This document shows, piece by piece, positions 44,201 to 55,100 of a stretch of DNA of 64,000 bases. A program made the translations under genes and the position numbers. The stretch is from contig NZ_FOJG01000001.1 of the NCBI RefSeq assembly GCF_900110835.1, positions 3,627,499-3,691,498 on the forward strand, in the 5' to 3' direction. Origin of the DNA: Chitinophaga arvensicola. GTDB lineage: Bacteria > Bacteroidota > Bacteroidia > Chitinophagales > Chitinophagaceae. The notes below the pieces were generated by a model. That model was not told where the DNA came from, made no database searches, and worked only from the letters and a program-made list of their open reading frames with translations. Position 1 is the stretch's first letter, and each line of letters opens with the position of its first letter.

Positions 44201-46840
44201 TCAGCTGGTGGTGGCGCCGGCAGCTTTCCACGCTATCGTTCCCATACAAGTGGTAATATCACCATGGTTGTTTGCTTCGGAAGCATTGCTGAGTTCCAGT
44301 CTTACAGGCGCAGAAAGGTCAATGCCGGTAATTGTTGTGAGCGTCACAGCGTTACCTTCCAGGTGACTCCTCAGCTGGAGGCTATCTGGCCCGGTTCTGA
44401 TAATCAACAGTTTTAATAACCAGTCACCTGTTCCAGGTGTAAACGGCCCTATAAGGGTATTACCTACAGTGATGGATATTTTTTTAGTGTTTGCGTTGCT
44501 GGCCACTTTCCCCGCAAATTCAGCTATTATCTTTTCGCCATTACCGGATAGTATGTTCTCCGGGAGGAGATAGGAATATAGTGAAGCAGGGGTATTTGTC
44601 TTTGCGGCCATAACAGGTTGCGCCGTATAGAACTCCTCTAAGAGCAGCGCGCCTCCTGTGGCAGCAGGCAATTGGCCGGCGGGTATTTTACCCGAAGCGT
44701 CGAGTGTGGCGAGGCCATTGGCTGCTGCCGGAACATAATTTTCCAGCGATGGAGTAATTATTGAAGTGATTCCCGTCAGGTTAGTCAGCAAAGCGCTTGT
44801 CCAGCCGGCATCCCATGTTGCAGCACCACCTGTATAAGAGGTCATGACAGACTGCACCCAGATTTTAGGCCTGCTCCATTGTGTAGTGATATCGCCGATC
44901 AGGATACAACAGTTTTGGCCATCATATGCTAAACGCACCAGGCTGGAGAAAGGATTCCGGCCAGTAACTTTCGCGCTGCCTGATGTCCATCCGGAGCCAG
45001 CGGAGGTGTTCATACCTGTCACTGTGATGTCGAAATGCTGTCCTGTGCCCTGGTTATAATTATTCCCACTTAATCGTACAGACATAATCGTATTATTCCA
45101 CCCAAATGGAAGGGTTATTTTCACCGCTCCTGTTACGCTGCTGCTGTTATCCAGGAAAAAGGCGTCTCCGGGTTGGAGGATTTCCCTTAATCCGTTTGCA
45201 TTTGTTTTGAAAACATGGTCAATACCCCTGTCAGTTTTATTACCGGTAGCTGTAATGTTTTGTAGCGTAAAGCCATCTTTTGAACCAGCCACCAGGTCGT
45301 TGTCTATTTCAGCGCCATTAATGAAAGTGTAGTTTGCGCCATCCAAATCCTTGATGGTGTTGTTTCTTAGTTTAATGCCTTTTGTTTGGTCATTAATGTA
45401 AATGCCATATCGCTGGATTTTTTCGACGCTATCATTTACTACTGTATTGCCAAACAGCCCGCAATTGGAGGACCCGAATGATACATAGATAGCATAGGAG
45501 GCATTAGTAACCACCTTATTACCGTTATTGACAAACATATTTTCTGAGATAATGGCATTTTCCAGTGTCCGGGCCAACGTATTATCTCCGCATTGGATGC
45601 AGTGATATGCGCCTGCAGTGCTGGTACCGTTGTCTTTGAAAAAGTTGTTGGAGATATTAATATGCTTGCCGTATGCCTGTATGCTTGTTTGCGTATTATT
45701 CAGGAACTGGTTGTGCGAAACATCGATCCCGTAATTGAAATCAGTTTGCTGGCTGACATTACGTGCGATACTGATACCAGTGGCATTCGCTTCTATGATA
45801 TTATCACAGATAATGAGGTTTTTCCCGCCGTTTCCCCAGTTTTCGACAGGGAACTGTGAAACATTGGCTTTAATATCCATCGCTTTAACACCGCTATTGA
45901 GCAGGTGATTGGACGATATGATGACCCGGTCGCCGGAGGCAAAAAGATCGATGGCATCTCTCACAAAACCTTTAATGTAATTATTGGAGATGACCAGGTG
46001 GGTACATTTTTTTACTGTTTTAATACCATCTCCGCCTGTATTTTCATCGGTACCTTTTCCATTGGTGATCCTGTTGTTGGTGATGCGGATATTGCTGATG
46101 ATATCTCCTGTAATGGTAACATCGATGTTGCCTACAATGATGCCATCTTTTACCTTGTCAATGATATTTTCCGAGAAAATTACATTACTGATGGAACTGT
46201 TGGGAGCGCAGCGCAGCCAGAATGCACGCATGGCATCTGTGAGGCTGCAATCTTTGATAACAATATTGTCGCCGGAGGTAATTTCAATGAGCCCGTTGGT
46301 GACAGTGCTGCAGGGGGCAGTAAAGGAAAGCCCTTTAATGGTGATATTGGAGCCCCCTCCGTTGATGATAGCGGTGGGGCTGCTCCCCTTTTTTTTGAGA
46401 ACTGTATTTTCCCTGTTTTCTCCGATAAGATTTATTCCTGCCAGGTTGCTCCCGATAGCGGCGGTATCTTCAAACAGATAGGTGCCCCGGGGGAAGTAAA
46501 GGTCACGGTAGCCGGCACTTATGGCTTTGTTGATGAAGGTGCTGTCGTAGACTATTACGTTGTTATTGTCTTTATCTACGTAGGGAACGCCTTCTCCTGT
46601 GGCGCCAAACCATTTTACATTAATGGGCTCTCCGTCCAATAGTCTTTTCCAACGGCCGGTTGTGAAAGCTTCGGCTTTGATAATAGTGCCATCGTTGGCG
46701 GTTTCCACACTGGCTGGATCCCAGTAGAATTGCCCGCCGCCTCCCGGTTTATCGCTGTGGTACTGTACCAGGTGGACCAGGCTCTTGTCTGTAGGTGGAG
46801 TTGGGTAGGCCTTCATCTGGGTAAGATAGTCAAATGTCAT
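44201..46840 (-). CDS. Tailspike-like right-handed beta-helix protein without signal peptide
   Basis: An 879-residue protein. The N-terminal 100 residues resemble phage tailspike head-binding segments (QFYWDPASV, GRWKRLLDGEPINVKWFGATGEG). A pectate-lyase-like parallel beta-helix follows (about 100-520) with many NITIKGLSF- and ISNNYIKGF-type coils of Asn ladders. Next come a beta-rich region and the motif AAANGLATLDASGKIPAGQLPA, split here as AAANGLATLDASGK and IPAGQLPA, which is frequent in phage fibre proteins. A C-terminal sandwich ends the chain. No signal peptide, lipobox or T9SS domain is visible. No other phage gene is nearby. It may be a domesticated or lone fibre, or a polysaccharide lyase. 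Confidence 0.75.
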   Translation of the reverse strand: MTFDYLTQMKAYPTPPTDKSLVHLVQYHSDKPGGGGQFYWDPASVETANDGTIIKAEAFTTGRWKRLLDGEPINVKWFGATGEGVPYVDKDNNNVIVYDSTFINKAISAGYRDLYFPRGTYLFEDTAAIGSNLAGINLIGENRENTVLKKKGSSPTAIINGGGSNITIKGLSFTAPCSTVTNGLIEITSGDNIVIKDCSLTDAMRAFWLRCAPNSSISNVIFSENIIDKVKDGIIVGNIDVTITGDIISNIRITNNRITNGKGTDENTGGDGIKTVKKCTHLVISNNYIKGFVRDAIDLFASGDRVIISSNHLLNSGVKAMDIKANVSQFPVENWGNGGKNLIICDNIIEANATGISIARNVSQQTDFNYGIDVSHNQFLNNTQTSIQAYGKHINISNNFFKDNGTSTAGAYHCIQCGDNTLARTLENAIISENMFVNNGNKVVTNASYAIYVSFGSSNCGLFGNTVVNDSVEKIQRYGIYINDQTKGIKLRNNTIKDLDGANYTFINGAEIDNDLVAGSKDGFTLQNITATGNKTDRGIDHVFKTNANGLREILQPGDAFFLDNSSSVTGAVKITLPFGWNNTIMSVRLSGNNYNQGTGQHFDITVTGMNTSAGSGWTSGSAKVTGRNPFSSLVRLAYDGQNCCILIGDITTQWSRPKIWVQSVMTSYTGGAATWDAGWTSALLTNLTGITSIITPSLENYVPAAANGLATLDASGKIPAGQLPAATGGALLLEEFYTAQPVMAAKTNTPASLYSYLLPENILSGNGEKIIAEFAGKVASNANTKKISITVGNTLIGPFTPGTGDWLLKLLIIRTGPDSLQLRSHLEGNAVTLTTITGIDLSAPVRLELSNASEANNHGDITTCMGTIAWKAAGATTS

Positions 46841-46996
46841 TTATTGAGGTTTTATAAACGGATATGGTTAACGATTCAAACTTACCAGCCTGCCACGCAT
46901 TGAACTTACGTACCGGAAAAACATATATATGCGCATGCTGCAAATAAGAGAGGCCACCTTTGGAGGCGGCCTTTCCGGATATATTATATGATCAGC

Positions 46997-48817
46997 TTAT
47001 TGCTGAAACGTCTGCATTTCGATGAGGCGTTTATAGATACCGTTGTTGTTCAATAGTTCCATATGGGAGCCCTGTTCTGCCACCTGGCCGTTATCCAGTA
47101 CAATAATCAGGTCTGCATTCTGAATGGTGCTCAGGCGGTGGGCAATCACCAGCGAAGTACGGTTCTTCATCAGGTTATTTAAGGCATCCTGTACCATTTT
47201 CTCAGACTCTGTATCCAATGCGGAAGTAGCTTCGTCCAGCAGCATCAGCGGTGGATTGGAAAGTACGGCACGGGCAATACAGATACGCTGCCGCTGACCA
47301 CCGGAAAGTTTGGAACCTTTATCCCCGATATTGGTTTGGTAGCCATTCTCCGTTTTCTGGATAAAATCATGTGCATTGGCAATCCTGGCAGCAGCTTCTA
47401 CCTGTTCGGGGGTCGCATCAGGTTTGGCAAATGCGATATTATTGAAGATGGTATCGTTGAAGAGAATGGATTCCTGGTTCACTACGCCCATTAATGCCCG
47501 TAAGGACTCTACGGTGACAGATTTCAGGTTTTTACCATCTATGAGTACACTGCCCGATTGCGGGTCCATAAAGCGGGGGATCAGGTCCATCAGCGTGGAT
47601 TTACCACCGCCGGAAGGGCCAACGAGCGCCACTGTGGAGCCTTTGGGTATAGTAAGATGAATATTATTCAGTACTTTCTTTTCACCGTAAGCAAAAGACA
47701 CCCCATCAAAACGGATGGCATCGGTAAATCCGTCCAGTGTGATCGCATCGGGTGCGTTGGTAATGGCAGGTTGCTGGTCTATCAGTTCCAGTACGCGATC
47801 GCCGGCGGCAATGCCTGAGTGGATACTGCTGAAAGCCGTGGAAATGGCTTTCGCCGGCCGCATGATCTGGGAGAAAAGCGCGATATATACGATAAAAGTA
47901 GATCCATCCATACTTCCCTCATTCTTAAGGATCAAAGAACCGCCATAGTACACTATGCCCGCTACCATCAATACGCCCAGGGTTTCAGACACCGGCGAGG
48001 CCAGTTGTTGTCTTTTGGCCATGGACCGGGAAATCTTTGAATACTTCCGGTTCTGATTATCGAAACGGCGGGTAATGAAGCCTACCGCATTAAATGCCTT
48101 GATGATCCGGATCCCGTTCAGCGCCTCGTCGAGGTAACTGATCATCATACCATAAGTTTGGTGGGAGGCGGTGGCCTGTTCCTTCAACCGCTTTACGATC
48201 CTGGCGATGATCAGTCCCGCTACGGGAATTACCATCATAGAGATCAGCGTCAGTTTAAAGGAGATGAGGAATAACATCACCAGGAAAGAGAGCAGGGTAG
48301 CCGGCTCCTTAAATAATACCTGCAGTGTGCCGGTAACGGTATATTGCACCACCTGCACATCAGAAGCTATTTTCGAGATAATATCTCCCTTACGCTCATT
48401 ACTGAAATAGCCCAGGTGGAGGTTCATTACATTGTTAAATACGGTACGACGGAGGTTCAGCAAGGTCTGGATGCGTAAACTTTCCATGGTTCTGTCTGCA
48501 AAATACCGGAACAAATTGCCCAGTAAAACGGAGGTAGCAATACAGGCGCACACAAATTTCAGGCTTTCGAGTTTGCCGTAGGTGGTGGAAATAAAGGTGG
48601 TATAATGCTTAAATACGGCGAAGATGTCAAAGTAACTGGCCGGCATCGGTGCAATGACCTGGTCCGGATTTTTACTGAATAAGGTATCGAGCAGGGGTGC
48701 CAGCAGTGCAAGGTTTAGCGTGCTGAATATGACAGACAACAGGGTGCAGATAATATAAGGAATCGCAAATTTATTAATTGGTTTCGCAAATGATAAAAGT
48801 CGGAAGTATGTCTTCAT
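46997..48817 (-). CDS. MsbA-like ABC exporter (fused permease and ATPase)
   Basis: A 606-residue half-transporter. A six-helix membrane domain (about 20-330) precedes an ATPase domain with Walker A GPSGGGKST, Q-loop VNQESILFNDT, signature LSGGQRQR, Walker B LMLLDEATSALD and switch His in IAHRLST. The length, fusion order and N-terminal sequence fit the lipid A/multidrug MsbA group. It probably flips a lipid or exports a small molecule. It has no accessory membrane-fusion gene beside it and is downstream of the PUL terminator on the same strand. Confidence 0.9.
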   Translation of the reverse strand: MKTYFRLLSFAKPINKFAIPYIICTLLSVIFSTLNLALLAPLLDTLFSKNPDQVIAPMPASYFDIFAVFKHYTTFISTTYGKLESLKFVCACIATSVLLGNLFRYFADRTMESLRIQTLLNLRRTVFNNVMNLHLGYFSNERKGDIISKIASDVQVVQYTVTGTLQVLFKEPATLLSFLVMLFLISFKLTLISMMVIPVAGLIIARIVKRLKEQATASHQTYGMMISYLDEALNGIRIIKAFNAVGFITRRFDNQNRKYSKISRSMAKRQQLASPVSETLGVLMVAGIVYYGGSLILKNEGSMDGSTFIVYIALFSQIMRPAKAISTAFSSIHSGIAAGDRVLELIDQQPAITNAPDAITLDGFTDAIRFDGVSFAYGEKKVLNNIHLTIPKGSTVALVGPSGGGKSTLMDLIPRFMDPQSGSVLIDGKNLKSVTVESLRALMGVVNQESILFNDTIFNNIAFAKPDATPEQVEAAARIANAHDFIQKTENGYQTNIGDKGSKLSGGQRQRICIARAVLSNPPLMLLDEATSALDTESEKMVQDALNNLMKNRTSLVIAHRLSTIQNADLIIVLDNGQVAEQGSHMELLNNNGIYKRLIEMQTFQQ

Positions 48818-48858
48818 ATTTAATTATAATCGTAAATGATTGGACCGTGCATAAAAAA

Positions 48859-48882
48859 AACCGCATCGTTGCTGATGCGGTT
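48859..48882 (-). terminator. Terminator after the susC-susD-sulfatase genes
   Basis: On the minus strand a 9-bp perfect stem (48874-48882 with 48859-48867), six-base loop and a run of eight T. It lies 181 bases after the sulfatase stop and just before the ABC exporter start. Confidence 0.8.
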
Positions 48883-49063
48883 CCTTAAGTTTCAATTTCC
48901 TTTTTATCAATAACTTAAAGAATATTTTTCGGACGCACATTCAAGCCTGCAGATCATCAGTAAAAACTGCAATCAGGGCTCAAAAATAGCCCTTTTGGCT
49001 TAATTGTCAAAAGATTTGGTCCTGTCCGTAATATATTCCGTTATAGATGACGATCCTTCGTTT

Positions 49064-50602
49064 TTATGGTTGTGCCAGTATTTTCAGCGCGTCGGTATCT
49101 TTATACTGGATCATTAACTGTTTCAGGTGTTCTTTTAAGGTGGCAGTCAGTTGCTCATAGCCTTTCTGACCATACAGGTTATTGACTTCCTGCGGATCTT
49201 TTTTCAGATCATACAGTTCCCAGCTGTTTGATTCTCCATAAAAGCGCACCAGTGTATATTGTTCGGTACGGATACCGAAATGCGGATACACGTGGTGAGG
49301 TTGCGGAAATTCATAATAGTGATAATAGGCTTCTTTTCTCCAGGACACCTTTTTGTTATCCGCTTTCAGCAACGGCAGAAAAGAAGTGCCCTGTATATCT
49401 GCGGGTACTTTTACGCCGGCGATGTTTAAGAAGGTAGGCGCCCAGTCGATGTTCAGCATCAGCTGGTCAATGGAAGTGCCTGGTTTTACCACGCCCGGGT
49501 ATTTGATCACAAAGGGGGTGCGAAGCGATTCTTCATAGATAAAGCGTTTGTCGAACCAGCCATGTTCGCCCATATAGAAACCCTGATCGGAGGCATACAC
49601 CACTACGGTGTTTTTGGAAAGACCTGATTTATCAAGGTAATCCAGGATCTGGCCGATGTTACGATCCAGCGATCTGGCGGTGGCCAGGTAATCTTTCAGG
49701 TAGCGTTGGTATTTCCATTCCACCAGTGCGTCGCCGCTCAGTTTTTGTTCATCGAATTCTTTGCTGATCTTATTTTCGTAATAATCGATATATGCTTTTT
49801 TCTGTTCGGGCGTAAACCTGCCATAGATACCTTTTTCGTAGTTGGCATGTACTTTCAGGTCTTCTTTCAGCCGCATTGTTTTATCGATGGTCATGTCCTG
49901 GTTTTGCGCGGCCAGGCGGTTTTTGTAGTCGTCTTTGAACGTAGCAGGCAATGGGAAGGTTTTATCATCATAGGCGCCGAGGTCCTGGATATCCGGTAAC
50001 CATTCGCGGTGGGTGGCTTTTTCGCCCACTACCAGGAAGAAAGGTTTGGATGTATCGCGTTTTTCAATCCAGTTGAGCGACAGATCTGTGATGATATTGG
50101 TGACATATCCTTCTACGCGTGTGGTATCATTTGGACCGATGAGATCCGGATTATAGTATTGGCCCTGGCTGTTGAGGATACGCCAGAAGTCGAACCCCTT
50201 GGGCAGGTTGCCGAGGTGCCATTTTCCGATCCAGGCTGTCTGGTAGCCGCTTTGCTGCAATAGCGCGGGAAACAGCTGTTGTTCCACATCGAATTTTTTC
50301 TCATTCAGCGTATAGCCGTTAATGTGACTATACTTGCCGGTGAGCAGGGTAGCGCGGCTTGGCCCACAGATAGAGTTGGTGACCAGTGCGTTTTTGAAGA
50401 TAGCACCCTGGTTAGCGATACGGTCGATATTGGGTGTTTTGACCAGTTTGCTGCCATAGGCGCTGATAGCCTGGTAGGCATGGTCGTCCGAGAAAATGAA
50501 AATAATATTGGGTCGTTGTTGCTGTGCATAGCTGCCGGAAGCAGCGAGCAGCAGCAGGCATGCCCATGATTTTTTAAGATAGTTTGTGGCAAAGAATTTC
50601 AT
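49064..50602 (-). CDS. Secreted type I sulfatase
   Basis: A 512-residue exported arylsulfatase. A signal peptide (about 1-26, ending GSYAQ) is followed by PNIIFIFSDDHAYQAISAYG with the metal-binding Asp pair. The formylglycine motif SICGPSRATLLTGKYSH holds Cys79, which must be oxidised by an anaerobic or FGE-type maturase. Further metal and substrate residues appear in GKWHLG and SDQGFYMGEHGWFDKRF. It is the last gene of the susC-susD locus, so it removes sulfate from the glycan those proteins import. The sulfatase subfamily and exact substrate are not decided. Confidence 0.92.
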   Translation of the reverse strand: MKFFATNYLKKSWACLLLLAASGSYAQQQRPNIIFIFSDDHAYQAISAYGSKLVKTPNIDRIANQGAIFKNALVTNSICGPSRATLLTGKYSHINGYTLNEKKFDVEQQLFPALLQQSGYQTAWIGKWHLGNLPKGFDFWRILNSQGQYYNPDLIGPNDTTRVEGYVTNIITDLSLNWIEKRDTSKPFFLVVGEKATHREWLPDIQDLGAYDDKTFPLPATFKDDYKNRLAAQNQDMTIDKTMRLKEDLKVHANYEKGIYGRFTPEQKKAYIDYYENKISKEFDEQKLSGDALVEWKYQRYLKDYLATARSLDRNIGQILDYLDKSGLSKNTVVVYASDQGFYMGEHGWFDKRFIYEESLRTPFVIKYPGVVKPGTSIDQLMLNIDWAPTFLNIAGVKVPADIQGTSFLPLLKADNKKVSWRKEAYYHYYEFPQPHHVYPHFGIRTEQYTLVRFYGESNSWELYDLKKDPQEVNNLYGQKGYEQLTATLKEHLKQLMIQYKDTDALKILAQP

Positions 50603-50629
50603 GTTCCTATTTTTATCTCCTGAAAAAAA

Positions 50630-52099
50630 CTACTGTGGGTAACCAGTATTTTGTGTTAATGATTTGTTCACGTCTCTTTCCCGCTGGGGGATTGGGAACA
50701 AGATATGATAATCCTGAATCATTTTATTGCCTTTTGCTTTTAGTGTGCTGACGAGTTTCCCGGTGCGGACCAGGTCGAACCAGCGTTGGTCTTCAAACCC
50801 GAATTCCCAGCGGCGTTCGTTGAGGATGGCATCGCGGAAAGCCTGCTGGTCCAGCCCGGCGAGGTCCGTTTGTGCGTTGGCGGTAGCAGTGGGTTTACCG
50901 TAGGCGCGTCTTCTTACTTTGTTCACTGCTTCAAATGCTTCGGTGGTTGGACCGCTGATTTCGTTGAGCGCTTCGCCGTAAGTAAGGAGCATGTCGGCAT
51001 ACCGGATCACGTGATAATTGAGGGTACCTTCTCCCAGGGTAGTGATGGCAGCGGGATCGAAGTATTTGAACCAGTGAGGGCGGAATTTCGCGAGGCCTGC
51101 GCCGGCATCATATTGGGTAAAGAAGGTACGGTCCCTGCGCAGATCGCCGGGTTGAAAGCTGTCGTAGAATTCCTGTGTGGGTACATCTGCGCTGTTGCCT
51201 CCCACGGTGCCGCCGCCCGGTAAAGCAATGGTGGCGCGTGGAAGATAGAGTGCCAGTCCGAAGCCATTACCACTGCCGGTATTGCCTTTACATTGCACAG
51301 AAAACAGCACTTCCTTGTTGAACCGGTTCTGTGGTGTGAAAATATCAAAGTAGCTGTCGAGCAAGCCGTAGCCGGTTATATCCAGTGCCGCTTTTGCCTT
51401 ATCCCTGGCTTTCGGGAAATCCCTGAGGGTGAGGTATACTTTTGCCAGCAGGCCGGTGGCAGATGCTTTGGTGGCTCGTCCCAGGTTGGCGTTGGAATTA
51501 ACGGCATCCAGGTTTTGTTCGCCGAATTCCAGGTCACTGATGATCTGTTTGTATACCTCTGCTGTAGCGGTTCTGGGTACATTTACATTATTCAGTGAGG
51601 TGGTCTGATGCACGATCAAAGGTACATCGCCAAATAAACGGACCAGGTTAAAGTACAGCAAAGCTCTTATAAACCGGGCTTCTCCGAGGAGGCGATTTTT
51701 TTTGGTATCGTTGAATGCAATCCCGGGAATTTTATCGATAGCGGTGTTGGCATTGGCAATGCCTTTGTAGAGTGCCGGGTAGAGTGTGTAGATACGGTCG
51801 TTTACCGGACCAAAGGTATAATCTTTCAGGGCAAAGATGTTGGAGTTAGCTACGCCTTGTCCGCATTCTGCATTATCGGTGGGCAATTCCGCCAACAGGT
51901 AAATGCCACGGAAGTAGATATCCCACTGGTTGTTGAGCACATCATAAGCGGCGGTGATGGCGGCATCTGCATCGGCTTCTGTTTTATAGAAGTTGCCTTC
52001 CACCATGATTGATTTTGGATTTTCTTCCAGGAATTTCTGGCAGGAAGAGAATGCGGTGGTTACTAACAGTAACGGGTATATTAATTTTTTCATCTTCAT
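50630..52099 (-). CDS. susD: RagB/SusD-family glycan-binding lipoprotein
   Basis: A 489-residue surface lipoprotein: lipobox VTTAFSSC near residue 20, followed by the SusD signature KFLEENPKS and the four tetratricopeptide-like helix pairs (LLAELPTDNAECGQG, RFIRALLYFNLVRLFGDVPLI). The C-terminal domain carries NERRWEFGFEDQRWFDLVRTG, a strong family mark. SusD proteins sit as lids over a SusC channel. It lies 14 bases downstream of the susC gene and 27 bases upstream of the sulfatase. Confidence 0.95.
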   Translation of the reverse strand: MKMKKLIYPLLLVTTAFSSCQKFLEENPKSIMVEGNFYKTEADADAAITAAYDVLNNQWDIYFRGIYLLAELPTDNAECGQGVANSNIFALKDYTFGPVNDRIYTLYPALYKGIANANTAIDKIPGIAFNDTKKNRLLGEARFIRALLYFNLVRLFGDVPLIVHQTTSLNNVNVPRTATAEVYKQIISDLEFGEQNLDAVNSNANLGRATKASATGLLAKVYLTLRDFPKARDKAKAALDITGYGLLDSYFDIFTPQNRFNKEVLFSVQCKGNTGSGNGFGLALYLPRATIALPGGGTVGGNSADVPTQEFYDSFQPGDLRRDRTFFTQYDAGAGLAKFRPHWFKYFDPAAITTLGEGTLNYHVIRYADMLLTYGEALNEISGPTTEAFEAVNKVRRRAYGKPTATANAQTDLAGLDQQAFRDAILNERRWEFGFEDQRWFDLVRTGKLVSTLKAKGNKMIQDYHILFPIPQRERDVNKSLTQNTGYPQ

Positions 52100-52113
52100 T
52101 TTTTGATTGTTGG

Positions 52114-55100
52114 TTAAAGTCCCAGGTTGATGCCTACCATGTAGGTTTTGGCACTAGGATAGGCATCAGAGTCGATGCCACGGAGGATGTTATCCTGTCC
52201 GCTCTGGTTGGTTTCCGGATCATACCCGGTATAGTGTGTGATGGTAAACAGGTTCTGTGCAGCTACGTATACACGTAACCGTTCCAGGTGTGCAGCCTGC
52301 AACCATTTGCGGGGAAGATTGTATCCCAGTGAAAGGTTGCCCAGTCTGAAATAGGAGCCATCTTCCAGTTGTGCGTCGGAGAAGAGGAAGGAGCGGTTCA
52401 GGCTGGCGCGTGGAATACTGTTGCTGGGATTGGTGGGCGTCCATCTGTCTTTTACCCTGGCAGAGCTGTTCTTCTGACCGGTTGGGAGGTCCAGTTCCGC
52501 GCGGGTACTGTTCAGGATGGTGTTGCCATATACCCAGTTGAAGGAGGCGCTGAGATCGAAATTATTCCAGGCGAAATCATGGGTCATACCACCGAAGAAT
52601 TTGGGCTGTGCATTGCCGATATACTGGCGGTCTTTCGCATCCAGTTTTCCATCGGCCAGCACGTCTTTATACCTGCGGTCGCCTGGTTTGGCGGTTGGTT
52701 GTGCACTGCCGGCAATATCATCTTTCAATTGAAAAATACCATCGCTTACATAGCCATAGAAGGCATTCAGCGGCTGGCCCGGACGGATCACTATAGGATC
52801 TGATATTTTCAGATAGCCGTTTATTTCACCAGTGAGGATTTGCTCTATGGGACCAAGGCTCAGTACTTTATTCCTGTTGGCGGAGATGTTGAAAGTTGTA
52901 TTCCATCTGAGTTTACGATCTGTGATCAGCGCCGATACCGCCAGTTCCAATCCTTTGTTCTCTACGCTGCCGATATTTTGCAGGGCAGAAGTGAAGCCGG
53001 TAGACCAGGGTACATTTACCCAGAGCAGCATATCGGTGGTTTTCTTGTAATAGGCGTCGGCAGTAACGGTGAGGCGCCCACGAAAAAAGGAAGCGTCCAG
53101 TCCGATATCCGATTGGGAGGTGGTTTCCCACTTCAGGTCTTTGTTGGGAATATTGCCCGGGGCATATCCTTTCACCACGTTGTCGCCGATGATATAGCTC
53201 ATGTTGCTGAGGCCGGCGAGCGACTGATAACTATTGATTTCCTGGTTACCGGTTTTACCATAACTACCACGTAATTTCAGTTCATGAAAAACGTTCAGGT
53301 CTTTGATAAACTCTTCTTCAGACAGTTTCCAGGCCACGGATCCGGAGGGGAAATAGCCGTACTTGTTGTTGGCGCCGAATTTTGAGGAACCGTCTGCGCG
53401 GGCGGTGAGGGTCAGGAGGTATTTGTTGTTCCAGGCGTAGTTGATCCTGCCGATAAACGAAGCGAGGCTCCAGGTATTTACGTTGGTAACAGGTGTATTT
53501 ACAATCGCGCCGGAGCCAAGGTTGTCAGCACCCAGCAGGTCGTTCACAAATCCGGAAGCCGACGAAGTAACAATATCGCGCTGGTATTGCTGTACGGTAA
53601 AACCAGCCAAAGCGGTAAGGCTATGTTTTGCGATCTGTTTTTTGTAGGTCAGTGTATTTTCGTTCAGCAGGGAGGTAGCGTTGGCAGAGGAAGCAGATCC
53701 TATACCCTGGAGGCTGTATCCGCGCAAGGTGGTACGGGGAGCGTAATACTTTTCTTTTGTACTGAGGATGTCTGCGCCTATGCTGGTTCTGAATTCGAGA
53801 CCGGCGAGTATTTTATAGCTGGCGTAGATATTACCCAGTACGCGGTTGTTGACACTGTTATTGGTCAGTTCTTTTGCGGTAGCAACCGGGTTGCCCATTG
53901 GAATGCCCCGGTCGTTTTCCAGTACATAAGTGCCATCTGCCTTATATACAGGAAGTATAGGAGAGAAGGCCAATGCGGAGCCGATGACGCCTATGGTACC
54001 TTCGCCGCCGCCGGTGGCGCTCAGGGCCTGGTTGGCATTGGTTCTGGCGATGGTGAGATTACTACCAAAGGAAAGCCGGGTAGTGGCCTGCCGCTCAAAG
54101 TTAAACCGCGTACTGTATCTCGAGAAATCAGAATTAATAATAATACCCTGTTGGTTATAGTAGTTGAGCGATACGGCATACTTTGTTCTGGCGTCGCCAC
54201 CGGAAGCGGCTAACTGGTAGTTCTGCAGTGGTGCTTTGCGCAATACTTCATGCTGCCAGTCGGTGCCCTTGCCGAAAGCAGCAATCTGTTGTGGCGTAAA
54301 TACCGTGGTGCCGTTGGCGTCATTGACGAGTTGTGCAAATTCGGTGGCATTCAGTAACGGCAATTTCTTTGCTGCTTCCTGGGTGCCATAATAGGTATTG
54401 AATTCGATTTTAGTAGCGCCTGTTTCCCCTTTCTTCGTGGTAACGAGCACCACGCCATTGGCGCCCCTGGCGCCATAGATAGCGGCAGCGGAGGCGTCTT
54501 TCAATACCTCAATGGATACGATGTCATTGGGATTGATGAGTGACAAGGCGTTGAGTTTGGGACCAGCGGAAGCACCGGCGCCGCTGTTGTCATTGTACAC
54601 GGGAAATCCATCGATAACATACAGTGGCTCACTGCCGGTATTCACGGAGTTATTACCACGGATACGGATGGTGGAAACGCCGCCAGGCTGATTGGAAGCA
54701 GCCGTTACCTGCACACCGGCAGCGCGGCCACGGAGGCCGTTGTCCAGGGATACGGACGGCGTTTTCCTGAATTGTTCGGCGGAAATGGAAGTCACGGATC
54801 CGGTCAGATCGCTTTTTTTCTGGGTACCATAACCCACCACTACTACTTCTCCAAGTGCAGTGGCATCTTCTTCCAGCTGGATGGCTATTTTCGTACGTCC
54901 GTTTACGGGAACCTGCAGCAATTGATAACCGATACCGGAAATGAGTAAGGTATCCTGTGGGGTAGCCGCCAGTGTGTATTGCCCGGAACCATTTGTGATG
55001 GCGCCCTTTCCGGTGTGCTTTACTTTAATGCTGATACCTGGTAAAGGCTCCAGTCTGGCGGATCTGATGGTACCGCTGATGGTAGGGGACTGTTGGCCAA

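Noticed and set aside
45905..46642. Open frame of 245 codons on the plus strand
   Set aside because: It is the antisense of the beta-helix gene, has no start context and shows the low-complexity look of a shadow frame.
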